Source: Bathynomus jamesi (lineage: Eukaryota; Arthropoda; Malacostraca; Isopoda; Cirolanidae). Taken from it: DNA of 64,000 nt. Numbering within the stretch: the stretch's first letter is position 1; the number at the start of each line of letters is the position of its first letter. The notes below the pieces were generated by a model, which ran no database searches, was not told where the DNA came from, and saw only the letters and a program-made list of their open reading frames with translations. The stretch lies in NCBI GenBank assembly GCA_023014485.1, contig JAJOZX010012049.1, forward strand, positions 1 to 64,000, in the 5' to 3' direction. Both the position numbers and the translations under genes were made by a program. Positions 33,470 to 44,531 of the stretch are shown in pieces.

Positions 33470-34100
33470 ATTCATATCTTATTTCCTTTCCTCCTCTCTA
33501 CAATGTCTGCACATATCTCCACTTTTTTCCTGATATCTAATGTTAGGGAATCTTTCACTTGTTGATGGCCTAAATTCATCATCATTGAACCTCTACTTAT
33601 CACTCCTTCTTTCCTTTTCTCTCCACAATTTTGTTATAGCTCCAGTTTTTTCTTGATCCCGAATGTCAGGGCATCTTTCCCTCACTTGTCTAAATTATTT
33701 ATCATGAAACCTCCACGTATCACTCCTCCTTTCCTCCTCTCTCCACACCTTTTTTATAGCGCCACATTTTTCTTGATACTTAATGGAAGGACGTGTTTTT
33801 CTTGTTGACGTTGTACTTTGCTCGCTTCGAAATTCATCTTCATAAAACCTCGACGTATCGTTTCTTCTTTCCTTCTCTCTTCTACACTGCTTGCCCATAT
33901 CTCGAATTCGGTCTTGAAACTTAATATAAGGGAATCTTTCGTTGTTTTATGCTGTAGGCCTACTTTTCTCTGTTCTAAACTGATCCTCGTAAAACCTCTA
34001 CGATTCATTTCTCCTTTCGTTCTCGGCACAGTTCTTATCCATATATCCACTTTGTTGTTGATAATTAATGTAAGTAGGTCTTTCACTATCATCTTGCTGT
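33470..34100 (-). repeat. Diverged tandem array, about five units of 120-146 bp
   Basis: A recurring pattern, best seen on the + strand as AAACCTC(t/c/g)ACGTATC followed by a CTCC/TTCC-rich stretch, appears with anchors near 33473, 33598, 33718, 33856 and 34002. On the - strand each unit can be read as a related peptide: NRRGFTRISLEQRK, RRGFMKMNFEASK, RGGFMINNLDK and SRGSMMMNL, each followed by KDSLTL-like and ERRKE-like blocks. Some units have stops. It could be a decayed repeat protein exon or a non-coding satellite. Confidence 0.6.
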
Positions 34101-36021
34101 TCTTCTAAACCAATCGTACTTACATAATGTTGGTATTGTTACGAATGAGCTGTTAACTTGTTATTCTTTTCCATTCTGGATCTATTCACTGCTCCTTAAC
34201 TCTGGTAAAACTACGGAACTTTCACCTAATTTTGAACTTCGCTTTCTCGTGAAACAATCCTACTTTTATATTCTGAAAACGTGATCTCTTCATAATCTGA
34301 TGCTTGGTCTTCAATATCTATTCCATTCACATTTTCCTTTTAATCATTCCAAACGTTAATACGAATCATTTCGTTTTCTTCTTTGAATTTTTGTAAGAAG
34401 TTTTTTGTTCCTTCTGAAATGAGTAAGCCCTTAATTATTGTTTCATTTTCTCCATTCTTTCTTCAGCTAAAGCTATCTAGCCTTCCTCAATCCATCTTAT
34501 GATCCTGCGATGTCTTTCTATAACATTTCTCTCTTCTTCCCAGTATTAAATCCTCGACTCCCAGTTTTGTGGAGGAACGAAATTGTTAACAGCCATTGCT
34601 TTAGCAATTTACACAAGTAGTGATATACGCAAGTAATTTATATCAGGATGTAGTACAGTATAATAATTTTGGACAATTGGCAGCGTTTAAGCCTGCTGTC
34701 AAATACACAACTTGATGCGTTTGAGTTTCGTTAAAAACTCACAAAATGGATGGTTGTTATTACTTATATAAACTTTGTTGCGGTCAAGAACAAAGATCAC
34801 ATAAACCAGATAGGGCAGATTTTATTCAAAATTTTTGACAGAAATAAAAATAAAGTAAGAGAGTCCTTTTTCAATATCAGTGACTACACATTCATAATAT
34901 AATCGAAAGTTATGACGCAATTGGGGACATGTATAGCTCTATACTTAATTAATGTAAACGATTGGCTAAACTGGAGTTTACTTAATCTTTATTTTCTCAT
35001 TTGGTATTTAGGTGAAGCTTAAAACTGTTACAAATACGTTCTTATTTAATACTGTATTTTTTCAAATTTTATCATTCAAAATACAGTAGAGGGAAAAATT
35101 ACATATTGGAAATTTTTTCAGCAAGTTTTAGAAGAAATGAAACAATAGATTGAAGAATGAAGAGAAAGGGAGAGAGAGGGAGGAGCTAATTAATATCTGT
35201 CAAAGATTTTCCTTTCTTATTGAATACGAAAATGTGTATGAGAAAAGTTCACTTTTAAATTTGTTTCTAGATTTATCTAAATATGAATAGTTTCGTATGA
35301 GAGGGATCTCTTTGATGGTTCAAGTCTAAAATTAGGTTTCTGGAAGTGAAATTTATCATGTGTTGGGTTCACCGAAACGTTTACTTGGTGGTTTGATATA
35401 ATTTGCATAATTAGCGCAGGAGCTTCCTTATACAATATTATGTAAATAATTTGGCCAGCTATTCAGTTTGTGCGAGTCGTTAAGCTTAAGAGAGTTTAAG
35501 GGATTTGAACGCAGAACTTGTGTGCTCTGAGTTGGTTTTGAGACGTGATAAGATTTTGGCAATTTTTTATGGTATCGTTTGATTCACATTGTACAGAATG
35601 TGAAGGTGTGCAAGGGTGTAATACGGATTGAGTAGCGAGTATTTTGAACTGTGGTGGTTTAGTTTATGGAAAATATAAGTGAACTTTGACAGTTTATTTA
35701 ATGTGTATTCGATGTGCAGTTTGAAAGTTAGTTAAGACAAATTTTAAGAAATGTGAATGAATCGTGGAAAGGATTAAATCGTACTGTCATATAGTTAATT
35801 TTTTAAATAGATTACCATTTGCCAGCCAGCGTAGATCAAGTTACTGTAATTTGGTCGAGTACTTTAAAAAGAGAGCACATAATTATCTTGCCTTAAACCC
35901 CAAGTTAGAAGCATTTGTTAACGCATGAAAGTACTGTAGAATATAGCCTTTCTGTCTGCTGCTGCTGCTGCCCGAACTGTTGTTTACAGGAAACAACTTT
36001 TATTATAAGATTACAACCCCC

Positions 36022-36022
36022 A

Positions 36023-36045
<23 letters not shown>
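36022..36045. repeat. (TA)n microsatellite at the 3' end of the short LINE-like element
   Basis: A 12-unit TA array that runs straight into the T run (poly-A on the - strand) of the 279-bp element. Confidence 0.9.
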
Positions 36046-36071
<26 letters not shown>

Positions 36072-36324
36072 AGGAAGAACCGATTCGCCTCTATTTAAAG
36101 GGCATATCTCAGCGGAAAAACAAAGAAAAAGTGAGAGGAAAGACAGGAAAAAGAAAGGGTGGAGGGGACAGTCGAAGTGGAAAAAGACCAAGGACTGCAG
36201 GGTCGAGCCCCATCATCCTTGGGTGCTAGGGCCGGGAGGGCGCACGTGAAACCTCCAGGAACAAGCACGTACAAACGAGCACAAAGAGCACTCAAGAGCA
36301 CGAGCTTAGAACCCCCTTGCGGGG
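36046..36324 (-). mobile_element. Short non-autonomous LINE-like element (~279 bp) in a TA array
   Basis: On the - strand it starts CCCCGCAAGGGGGTTC directly after a TA array, as the LINE copies do, and ends GAGATATGCCC...GGCGAATCGG then a ~26-base poly-A tail directly before another TA array. The GAGATATG...CGAATCGG ending is shared with LINE copy D (GAGATATGTACC...CGAATCGG). It encodes no protein. It is best read as an internally deleted derivative or SINE that uses a copy-D-like LINE for mobilisation. I see no convincing tRNA-type promoter. Confidence 0.7.
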
Positions 36325-36329
36325 ATATA

Positions 36330-36369
<40 letters not shown>
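36325..36369. repeat. (TA)n microsatellite shared by two elements
   Basis: One TA array forms the 5' junction of both the short element (on the - strand) and LINE copy C (on the + strand), so the two sit head-to-head across it. A single TT interrupts the array. Confidence 0.9.
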
Positions 36370-36372
<3 letters not shown>

Positions 36373-36870
36373 CCTCCCCGCGGGCGGTCTTTATGGGGTG
36401 GATCGCCCGCGGGCTCCTGCCTCCATGTGGCGAGGGGGGTCAGCCGTGGCAGGGGGCCCTGCCGGGTCCCCCGCCCGGTTGCGAAGTGGACTTTTAGCAT
36501 ACCCTGCTATCCTACAGCCCCCTCTTTCCTGTCTTCCCCTCTTTCCCCTCTTCCTTGCCCCCTCTGTTTTTTCTGCTTTCTCTGTTCACTTCGCGCCCCG
36601 TGGGCTGCCGGGGCTGGTCGCTGGGGGTCTCGCTCCCATGGCTGGGGCCGGACTAAGTTGGCTGGTAGGGTGCCCAGGCCTGGGACCCTGGGGGGCCTTG
36701 GTCTTTGCTGCCGGCGGGGGAGAACTTTCGACGCTGCAAGGGCCCCTTTTGAAACGGGGGTACCTACATGGGACGAGGCACCCATCCCCCGCCGGCGTGC
36801 GCTTGGTCCCCTTGGGCCCCGGGTAATCGGTTCCCCGCGGCCCCGGGCGCGAAACAATAAATTTTTTTTC

Positions 36871-38951
36871 ATGGAAACACTTACAAATCTAATGGACCTC
36901 GTTGACGACCCGGCTTGTGCATCTGACCTCCCTCTGACTACCTCTTTGGACCTTGGGTCTGGTAAGGCAGTCGGCAGCCCTCGCCCACCCGTCTGCTCTT
37001 CTTGCCGACACCTCCTCTCCCTCTCTTCCCCAGGCTCGTGGCGCCGCTGCCCGACCCCCGCCAGTGGCGGATGGACCTGCAGTGGACCCCCCGACCCCTG
37101 GATCCCCCCATATTCCACGTCCCGATAGGGACCCACCTGCTTTTTCGCCCTCAGGTGGGAAGCCCGCGGCCCCGGTCGCCTCCCACTCCGGTCGGGCCTC
37201 ATCGCCCTCGGCCCCTGGGGGACGTGGGACCCGACGTCGCCGTCCGCCTTTCTCGTCTCCCCGTCCCTCGAAGTACCGGTGGTGTTTGGCCCGACGTCTT
37301 CGCTCTGCCTTAGGACGGTGGACAAGTTCCTCGTCCTCCGCCCCTCCTCCTCCAAGCCCTCCCCACTAACCATGAACGCCTCTTTCGAGCGATCCATGGG
37401 GTGACGGGGACGGCTCGTTTTGACCTTCGGCCTCAGAGGGATGGCTCCATTCTGATAAGGTCGCGTTCCTCTGTCGAAACCTCCTCTCTGCTCGCTATCC
37501 CCAATGTCCTGGGCTGCGGGATTACGGTGTCCCCCACCCCCGCCTCAATCAGTGCCAGGGCACAATTTACGCTGCTCGTCTTCTACCCATCCCGGTGGAA
37601 GACCTCCAGATTGACCTCGCCTCCCAGGGTGTTGTGAGGGTGTACCGCTTTCCCGACAGATCGCGATCCCCAACCGCCCCTTCTCCTCGCCTGCTCCTCA
37701 CTTTCGACTCACTGGTGCCCCCCGTTTCGGTATTCTGGGGCTTTGGTGAGAGACGAGCGTGCGAATTCTCAGTACGACCATACGTGCCAGATCCTACGCG
37801 CTGTTTTCAGTGCAATAGGTTTGGCCACGTGAGCAGCTCCTGCCGTCAGCCGGCCCCGTTGTGTGTCCGTTGCGCGGCCCTCCCCACCCCTTGCCCTGTA
37901 CTGCTCCGCCTTCCTGCACCAACTGCCATGGACCACACCCTGCTTCATCCCGCTCTTGCCCGTCCTTCCTCTTTGAAAGGGAGGTTCGGGCCCTCTGTTC
38001 ATCAGAGTTTCTCAGCGCTCGGGAGACGCGGGACCGGTTGCGTGGCTGCGAGGCCCGGCGTGGTGCCTCGTACGCCGAGGTTCTCCGTTCCCGGACCCCA
38101 TCCTCACCGGCGGTTCCCAACGCGCCTCCACCCACCGTGTCCGCTACTCCCAGTCCATCCTCTGCCGCCCAGCGGACTCCTACCGCGGCTCCCCGTACTA
38201 CCAGCGCGTCCCCACGTGCTCCCCCGCGAACGCCGATGCTTCGTCGGCAACCCCCCCTACCCCTTCTACGCCCTCTCCACCGGCGCCTTCGGCCACCCCC
38301 ATTCCGGATCGTGACCCGCCGTCACCCATGCGGGCCGCACGACGGAGTGGTAGGGGCCGCAAGCGCCGCGCCAGTGGTGACCCCGAAAGGTTCGAAGCCA
38401 TAAGCCTCGCATCACCTTCCTCTCCCAAACACAAACGCCCCCTTCGCCCTACCGCCCCGGTGTCCTCACCATCCCCACTGCGCAACCGTTATGCACGCTC
38501 CCCCCTGGGGTCCCCGACGGCCCTCGTGGTGGGGGATGAGATACACCCCTCTCCGGCCCGGTCGATGGACCCACTGGAGGGGGAACTCGCCCGCCTGGTC
38601 GGGGTGGGTGGGACGTGCACGCCACCGCGCTTGACCCGCCCCATCTCTCTCCTCGACCTGCCAATGCCTCTGGGTGAGGTATTATTTTCCACTCCCCCTC
38701 GTAGTCCTGCCTCCCCCGCACCTCCGGTGAAGGGAGGGGCATTCTGGATACCTCTCACATCCCCTTCTCTGCATCGCTCTCCCCCGGACGTCCGGGAGAC
38801 TCCTCTTCTGGAGGACTTGCCGGCGTCTGGTTCCACATCGCCCCCTCGTCGGGGTGACCTTCGCCCTCGTTCGGCGTCCCTCGCTGAACTCCGGGGCTTT
38901 CCGATTCCCTCTTTAATCTCGGGCCGCCCGATCGGCCCACCCACCCCATAA
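36871..38951 (+). pseudogene. LINE copy C ORF1, frameshifted
   Basis: Starts METLTNLMDLVDDPACASDL as in copy B. The frame then shifts near 36965, 37280, 37400 and again between the knuckles near 37880, but the parts realign: RLLLTFDSLVPPVSVFWGFG, CFQCNRFGHVSSSC and CTNCHGPHPASSRSC are all present in successive frames, and the C-terminus ends ISGRPIGPPTP like copy B. It is an RNA-binding gag-like protein gene that can no longer be read through. Confidence 0.8.
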
Positions 38952-38959
38952 CCATCCTT

Positions 38960-41900
38960 TACGCTGACTTTCCTACCCCTCCCTATACCTCGCTCCTGGT
39001 AGGTCTCGAGAGTCTCTCCTCTCTCCTGGCCTCCAGGTGTCCTGCGTGTTTCTGCCTTCAGGAGACGATTCTTGGATCCCGTTCCCTCCCTCGAGTGTCC
39101 GGTTACTGCGGGCTCCCTTCCCCGCCTCTCGATGGGGCGGGGAGGGGGGGCGCCGCGGTCTTCGTGCACCGCTCCGTCCCTTTCCCCCCTCCCGCTCCGT
39201 ACAGTCCTGCAAGCTGTGGCCGTGCGCCTTTCCTTGGGGCGCCAGCTCACGGTCTGCTCTCTTTACCTCTCCCCTAACGTACGCCCTCCACCCGATTCTC
39301 TCCGTGACCTAATTCTTCAGCTTCCCCGCCCTTTCCTGATTCTCGGGGACTTCAACAGTCGGGACCCGGCCTGGGGGGACGTTTGCTCCACCTTTCTTCC
39401 CTTATGGACGAGCTCGAGTTCACCTTTCTGAACGATGGCTCCCCAACCTGCCTTCACTCGGCCCACGACAGTTTCACCTGTATCGACCTTTCCCTGGTTT
39501 CCCTCGAAATCGTGACGGAGTTCACCTGGGAGGTCCTGCCGGATTCTTCCGGCAGTGACCATTTCCCAGTGTGTCTTACCCCGACCCGTCCTCCCCCCCA
39601 CCTCTGTCCGCCCGCGCTGGCTGTTCGCCCGAGCAGACTGGGCCTCATACGCGAGGGGCACGGCGATCTCGCCATCAATGCCTGCCTTTCCCTCCGTCAG
39701 TGAGGCCCTCGCCTTCCTCGAGAGTAAGATCCTCTCGGCTGCCGCCAGTTGCATCCCCCGTACCTCTGGCTCCCCCAGGCCGCGAAGCGTCCCATGGTGG
39801 ACCCCAGAGTGCTCCCATGCCGTTCAGGAGCGGCGCCGTGCCGGCCGCCGCTTCTACCGGACCCGCCAGCTGGAGCACAAGATCGAGTTTCAGCGCCTGA
39901 AGGCAGTGGCCCGTCGGGTCCTGAAACTGGCCCGGCGTACCTCCTGGCGGAGTTACGTGTCCGGGATCTCCTCCACGACTGCCCCCTCGACTGTTTGGCG
40001 CAAGGTGCGTAGCTTTGAGGGGACCCGTGTACCCCCTCGACCCCCGGTGCTTCGGGTCGGGGACGACGAGTTCGTCTCCGATCCTGAGGCCGTCGCGAAC
40101 GCACTCGCGGCGCACTTCGCAGCCATCTCCAGTTCCGATTCCCCCATTCCCGCCGCGACCCACCGGATTTTCCACCTCATAGGGATGACCCCTATAATCA
40201 CCTCTTCCGCATGACGGAGCTTCGGGAGGCCCTCCGCCCCCGACGCTCCTCCGCACCGGCCCCGATAATATCCCCTATGACTTGTTACGGCACCTCCACC
40301 CCTCTGCTCTCAGCTTTGTACTGGGCCTCTATAACCGGATTTGGTTGGAGGGTTCATTTCCGGACCGGTGGCGTGAGTCCATCGTCGTCCCATCCCGAAG
40401 CCCGATAAAGACCCCTCACTCCCGTCGAACTATCGCCCATTTCCCTGACATGCTGCGCCTGCAAGGTTATGGAGGCGATGGTCGCCTCGCGGCTGTCTCT
40501 TACTCTGGAGGCGAGTGACCAATACCCTGCTACCCAGGCTGGTTTCCGGCGCTTCCGGTCTACCACCGACCCCCTCCTCCTCCTTAGCCACGACGTGTAG
40601 GAGGCTTTCTCCCGGCGTCACTTTGTACTCGCCGTCTTTTTCGACCTCCAGAAGGCCTACGATACTACTCGGCGGAGCGCGGTCTTGACTGCTTACGCTC
40701 CCTGGGTTTCGTAGGCTTTCTCCCCTCCTTTATTTATAACTTCTTGTCCGCCCGTTCTTTCCGCGTCCGCATCGGTTCTACCTTCTCTGACCGCTTTCCG
40801 TTGGAGGAGGGTGTCCCTCAGGGTAGTGTCCTTAGCGTCCTGTGTTTCTCACTAGTGATGAACACAGTCGCTACGGTCCTGCCTACTTCCGTTCGTAGCT
40901 CCCTCTATGCCGATGACCTGGCTATCTATTGCTCTGGCCGCCTCCCGTCTTTGGCTGAACGTCGACTCCAGCTAGCCATCAACGCGGTGGTTCGCTGGGC
41001 GTCCTCGGTTGGCTATGCTTTCTCACCCTCTAAGTCTTCCAGTATGCTTTTCCGTCCTCGGCGCCTCCGTCTGTCGCATACCTTCGCCCTTACCCTTGCC
41101 GGCACTCCTCTTCCCCTCGTCCCATCCGTTCGATTCCTGGGTATGACCCTCGACGAATTTTTCGGTTGGGTTCCACACCTTAGGCGGTTGCGGCAATCAT
41201 CTCGCCGCACCCTCTCCCTTTTGAGTCACCTGTCCCACATGACCTGGGGGGCGGACAGGCGTACTCTGCTGCGCCTGTACACCTCCCTGGTGCAATCCCG
41301 CATCGACTACGGCTGTGTGGTCTACAGCTCCGCCTCCTCCCCGGCACCAAGTGTTACCTTCGCATCTGCCGCCTCCCGAGGTCCATACTCTTCTCCGCGA
41401 TCTCCCAGGCGCTACCCCGGCCTGACACGTGGCATTTCGCTGCCTCCTTGGCCGACGTCTTTTCGTCCCTGGGGATCCCCCCACCTTCTATTCTGCCGTT
41501 CTCCTTCGACCTGTCGCCCCCCTGGCTGACCACCCCTATCTGCCGCTGCCAGGCGCTCCGTGGCCTGCGTAAGGAGTCTCCTCCTACCGTCCTCCGGTCT
41601 TCTTTTCTGGCCCATCTTCCCGTACACTCGGACGATGTTCCCGTCTACACCGACGGCTCGCGCTCCCCTGCAGGTGTCGCGGCCGCCGTCTTCTCTCCGT
41701 CGCTGTCACCTACCTCCCGGGGTATCCCCCTGCCGGTTCAGGCCTCCATCTTTTCCGCGGAGCTCTTTGCCCTTCTGGAAGCCCTCCGTCTGGTATCGGG
41801 TTTTCGCGGTCTTCCTGTACCATCTTTTCGGACTCGCTGAGCGCCCTTCAAGCGCTCGAGCGCTATAATTCCCCGGACCCCCTCGTACGCATTATTCAAC

Positions 41901-42480
41901 AGGAGTACCATGTCCTGCACACCGTTCACCGGATCCGGGTCACCTTCTGCTGGGTTCCTGCCCATGTCGGTGTTTCCGGTAATGAGGCGGCTGACCGCAC
42001 AGCCCGGTCCGCCGCCTCGATGCCTCCCCTCCCCCGCCCGCTCCCCTTCTCTGACTATGTGCAGGTCTTTCGGTCCCTCTACGACCGCATATGGCAGCAG
42101 TCCTGGGACGATGCCACCGGAAATAAACTCTGGTCCATCCGCCCCCGCCTGTCATATTGGGCGTCCTCTTTCCACCGCTCCTGTCACAAAGAGGTCGTCC
42201 TTGCGCGGCTTCGCATCGGCCATACGCGCCTCACGCACGGCTATCTTATGTCCCGGCAGGAGGCTCCTTGTTGCGCCTCCTGCCAGTCGCCCCTCACCGT
42301 CTTTCACATCCTTGTGGAATGCCCACCCTGTCGTCAGTACGTCGTCGCGCCTTCCCGTTCCTCTCTGATTTCCCCTCCCCGATCGTTTACGTCTTATGCT
42401 CGCTGAGAGCCCTCTCTTCTCGCTTGACCGTCTTTTCCTTTTCCTCTCCCAATCTCGCCTCCTCTCTGAGCTTTAGGTGA
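38960..42480 (+). pseudogene. LINE copy C ORF2, frameshifted and partly deleted
   Basis: The same domain order as copy B can be followed across frames: ILGDFNSRDPAWGD, SDHFPVCL, RRTSWRSYVSGISS, WLEGSFPDRWRESIVV, FFDLQKAYDTTRR, EGVPQGSVLS, YADDLAIYC, then YTDGSRSPAGV of RNase H and LARLRIGHTRLTHGYLM at the C-terminus. Several stops occur (for example TAG at 40598-40600). About 190 bases around 41340-41350 are missing compared with copy B, between VVYSSAS and the following block. It is a dead copy. Confidence 0.8.
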
Positions 42481-42568
42481 CTTCTCACCTGTCGTCCGCG
42501 GTCCTCCCACTTCTAGTGCCTTTCCCCGTCTCCGTTTCTCTTTCTCATATTCTGCTTCGCCATGATAT

Positions 42569-42585
42569 CCGCTAGCGTATAGCGG
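42569..42585 (+). other. 3'-terminal hairpin of LINE copy C
   Basis: CCGCTA, a 5-base loop (GCGTA) and TAGCGG. The loop differs from copy B (which has a different 5-base loop) while the stem is kept. Confidence 0.65.
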
Positions 42586-42614
42586 AAATGGCGGTAAACG
42601 CCCCAATACAAAAA

Positions 42615-42623
<9 letters not shown>

Positions 42624-42650
<27 letters not shown>
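42624..42650. repeat. (TA)n microsatellite shared by LINE C and the Penelope-like element
   Basis: This array follows the poly-A tail of LINE C and directly precedes the terminal repeat of the Penelope-like element (CCTCAATAGGAATATG). Confidence 0.9.
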
Positions 42651-43016
42651 CCTCAATAGGAATATGAAAACAAGAGATACGACTCAACATTTATTGGCCA
42701 AACGTTTCGGTCCACTCAGGGGCCATCTTCAGTGATTAAATAGAAGCATCTAAAAAACAATCATATAACTAAAGTAAATACAAATGTCATAAATATACTG
42801 TACAATAATAAAATATAATACAAAAAGTTAAAAAAAGAAAAACCCAACTTTTAAAAAAAACTATCTGGATTATAAGACAAAATAAAAGAAAGTAAAAATA
42901 AAATGGAAAAAAACAAAATTTCAAAATTAAAAAATTTAAAAAGTTTAAAATTGTTTCAAAGCTTTTAAAGTATCAGTCCTGGATACCATACCATATTTTT
43001 TTTAATAAGAAACTTT

Positions 43017-43910
43017 TTCACCAGCACGAGGGAATGGCAATTGGTTCGCCCCTTGGTCCGTCTTTGCTAAGTTCTTTGTTTTCACGAGGAAGGAAAAGTG
43101 GCTGAGGGATTGTCCGCTTGATTTTAAACCTATTTTATTTAAACGTTATGTAGATGATTGTTTTGTCATTTTTAAGCATGAAGATCATGCTCCTTTATTT
43201 TTAAATTACAGTAATACTAAGCATCCTAATATTAAATTCTCTATGGAAATAGAACAATACAATAAAATTTCGTTTCTTGATGTTACCATAAATAAACATA
43301 GTCCAGACTTCTCAACACAAGTATATAGAAAACCAACTACTACCAAACTCGGTACTCATTTTTTCAGCAATATTCCACTTAGTTTTAAGCTGGCTAATAT
43401 TAAAAGTCGTATTTTTAGAGCATATCACCTTTGTTCAAGTTGGTCTTTATTTGACTCAGAAATTCAGTATCTTAAGAGATTTTTTAACTATAATTTTTAT
43501 TGTACTTTGACTATTGAGACTTTAATTTCTAAATTTTTAAATAACCTATATTCGCCCAAAATAATTCAGTCCACGGTTCCGAAACAAGGTTTATCTTAAG
43601 CTTCCCTTTTTAGACCAACTAACTTTTCAACTTAATAGAGATGTCCACTCTATTTTGGACAGACACTTCCCTCAATGCGACTTTATAATTATTAATTTTA
43701 ATTCTAATTCTCTGCAATCCTTTTTTCGCCATAAAGATCACCTCCCCGTGCTTTTGAGATTCTTTGTTATTTATTTAAATACATGCGCGACCTGCCAAAG
43801 TCGTTATGTGGGGCAGACTGCCCTACAGTTAAAACAGGATTTCGAAGCATTTGGGTTTTTCTCATCGAACTTCTCGCCCTCTTTCCACTCCTGAATCCTC
43901 TGCTATTCGG
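43017..43910 (+). pseudogene. Penelope-like RT plus GIY-YIG endonuclease, 5'-truncated and frameshifted
   Basis: In order on the + strand: HEGMAIGSPLGPSLL, KEKWLRDCPLDFKPILFKRY with the catalytic VDDCFVIF, HPNIKFSMEIEQYNKISFLD, TQVYRKPTTTKLGTHFF, FRAYHLCSSWSLFDSEIQYL, and, after frameshifts, TCATCQSRYVGQTALQLKQ. The last is the GIY-YIG-type endonuclease core (YVGQT) with upstream Cys pair. The longest open piece is 43243-43599. The first RT motifs are missing upstream of 43017. It would make cDNA by target-primed reverse transcription in an intact element. Confidence 0.8.
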
Positions 43911-44413
43911 CATCATTCAGAGACCCATGACCACCCGTGGCCCAGGACTCCTTTGCGATTTTGTCGTCTGCTTCTAATTCGCTTGATCTTAAAATTTTAG
44001 AATCCCTTTTTATCAAGAAATTAAATCCAGAATTAAACGACAGCCTTTCCTCGATAAAATTACATAGCCTACTTCGTAACCAACCAACACCTTTTTAACG
44101 CAACTAACGCACTAATTTAAGTTTTTTCTTCTTTCCTTTCTCTCCACTTGTCATTTGTAACTTTTACCATCCAGGTCAGTCCTTTTTTTAAATTTTTTAA
44201 AACTTTTTAAACTTTTAAAATTTTTTAATTTTGAAATTTTGTTTTTTCTGTTTTATTTTTACTTTCTTTTATTTTGTCTTATAATCCAGGTAGTTTTTTT
44301 TTAAAGTTTTTTTTTTAACTTTATGTATTAGATTTTATTATTGTACAATATATTTATGACATTTGTATTTACTTTAGTTATATGATTGTTTTTTAGATGC
44401 TTCTATTTAGTCA

Positions 44414-44460
44414 CTGAAGATGGCCCCTGAGTGGACCGAAACGTTTGGCCAATAAATGTT
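44414..44460 (+). other. Hammerhead-ribozyme-like motif in the Penelope-like terminal repeat
   Basis: CTGAAGA, 17 bases able to form a short stem (GGCC...GGACC), then GAAACG. This resembles the CUGANGA...GAAA core of hammerhead ribozymes, which are known in Penelope-like terminal repeats. Stem I and the cleavage site are not convincing by eye. An inverted copy lies in the left repeat (about 42688-42735). Confidence 0.3.
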
Positions 44461-44495
44461 GAGAGTCGTATCTCTTGTTTACATATTCCTATTGA

Positions 44496-44497
<2 letters not shown>

Positions 44498-44529
<32 letters not shown>
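44498..44529. repeat. (TA)n microsatellite after the Penelope-like element
   Basis: A 16-unit TA array between the Penelope-like element and the palindromic MITE. Confidence 0.9.

Positions 44530-44531
<2 letters not shown>

Larger units (their letters stand above)
30722..36021. other. 5.3 kb of AT-rich DNA with no recognised gene
   Basis: Contains a TA/GT array (31054-31106), a foldback repeat (about 32425-32520), a diverged tandem array (33470-34100) and a short CTG run near 35957. A potential acceptor followed by a 19-codon frame occurs at 30966-31025 but its phase does not fit the SET exon. I see no complete gene, and no element ends other than those listed. Confidence 0.5.
36370..42623 (+). 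mobile_element. I-group LINE, copy C (near full length, decayed)
   Basis: Same family as copy B: the 5' leader (CCCCCTCCCCGCGGGCGG), ORF1 start, zinc knuckles, ORF2 domains and 3' end (GGCGGTAAACGCCCCAATAC plus poly-A) align nearly base for base. It carries many small indels and a deletion in ORF2 near 41340 relative to copy B. Both ends abut TA arrays. The 3' hairpin is CCGCTA-loop-TAGCGG at 42569-42585. It lies in inverted orientation to copy B, 5.7 kb away. Confidence 0.9.
42651..44497 (+). mobile_element. Penelope-like element with ~345-bp terminal inverted repeats
   Basis: The outermost bases CCTCAATAGGAATATG and CATATTCCTATTGAGG mirror each other, and the inverted similarity continues for about 345 bases on each side (42651-42995 and 44165-44497). 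Between them the + strand encodes Penelope-type reverse transcriptase and GIY-YIG endonuclease pieces. Penelope-like elements are known to carry terminal repeats in direct or inverted orientation. Both ends abut TA arrays. The N-terminal RT part is missing, so this copy is defective but its ends are complete. Confidence 0.8.

Noticed and set aside
36166..36240. tRNA-type promoter boxes in the 279-bp element
   Set aside because: A GGCTCGACC-like B box is visible but no matching A box at a proper distance.
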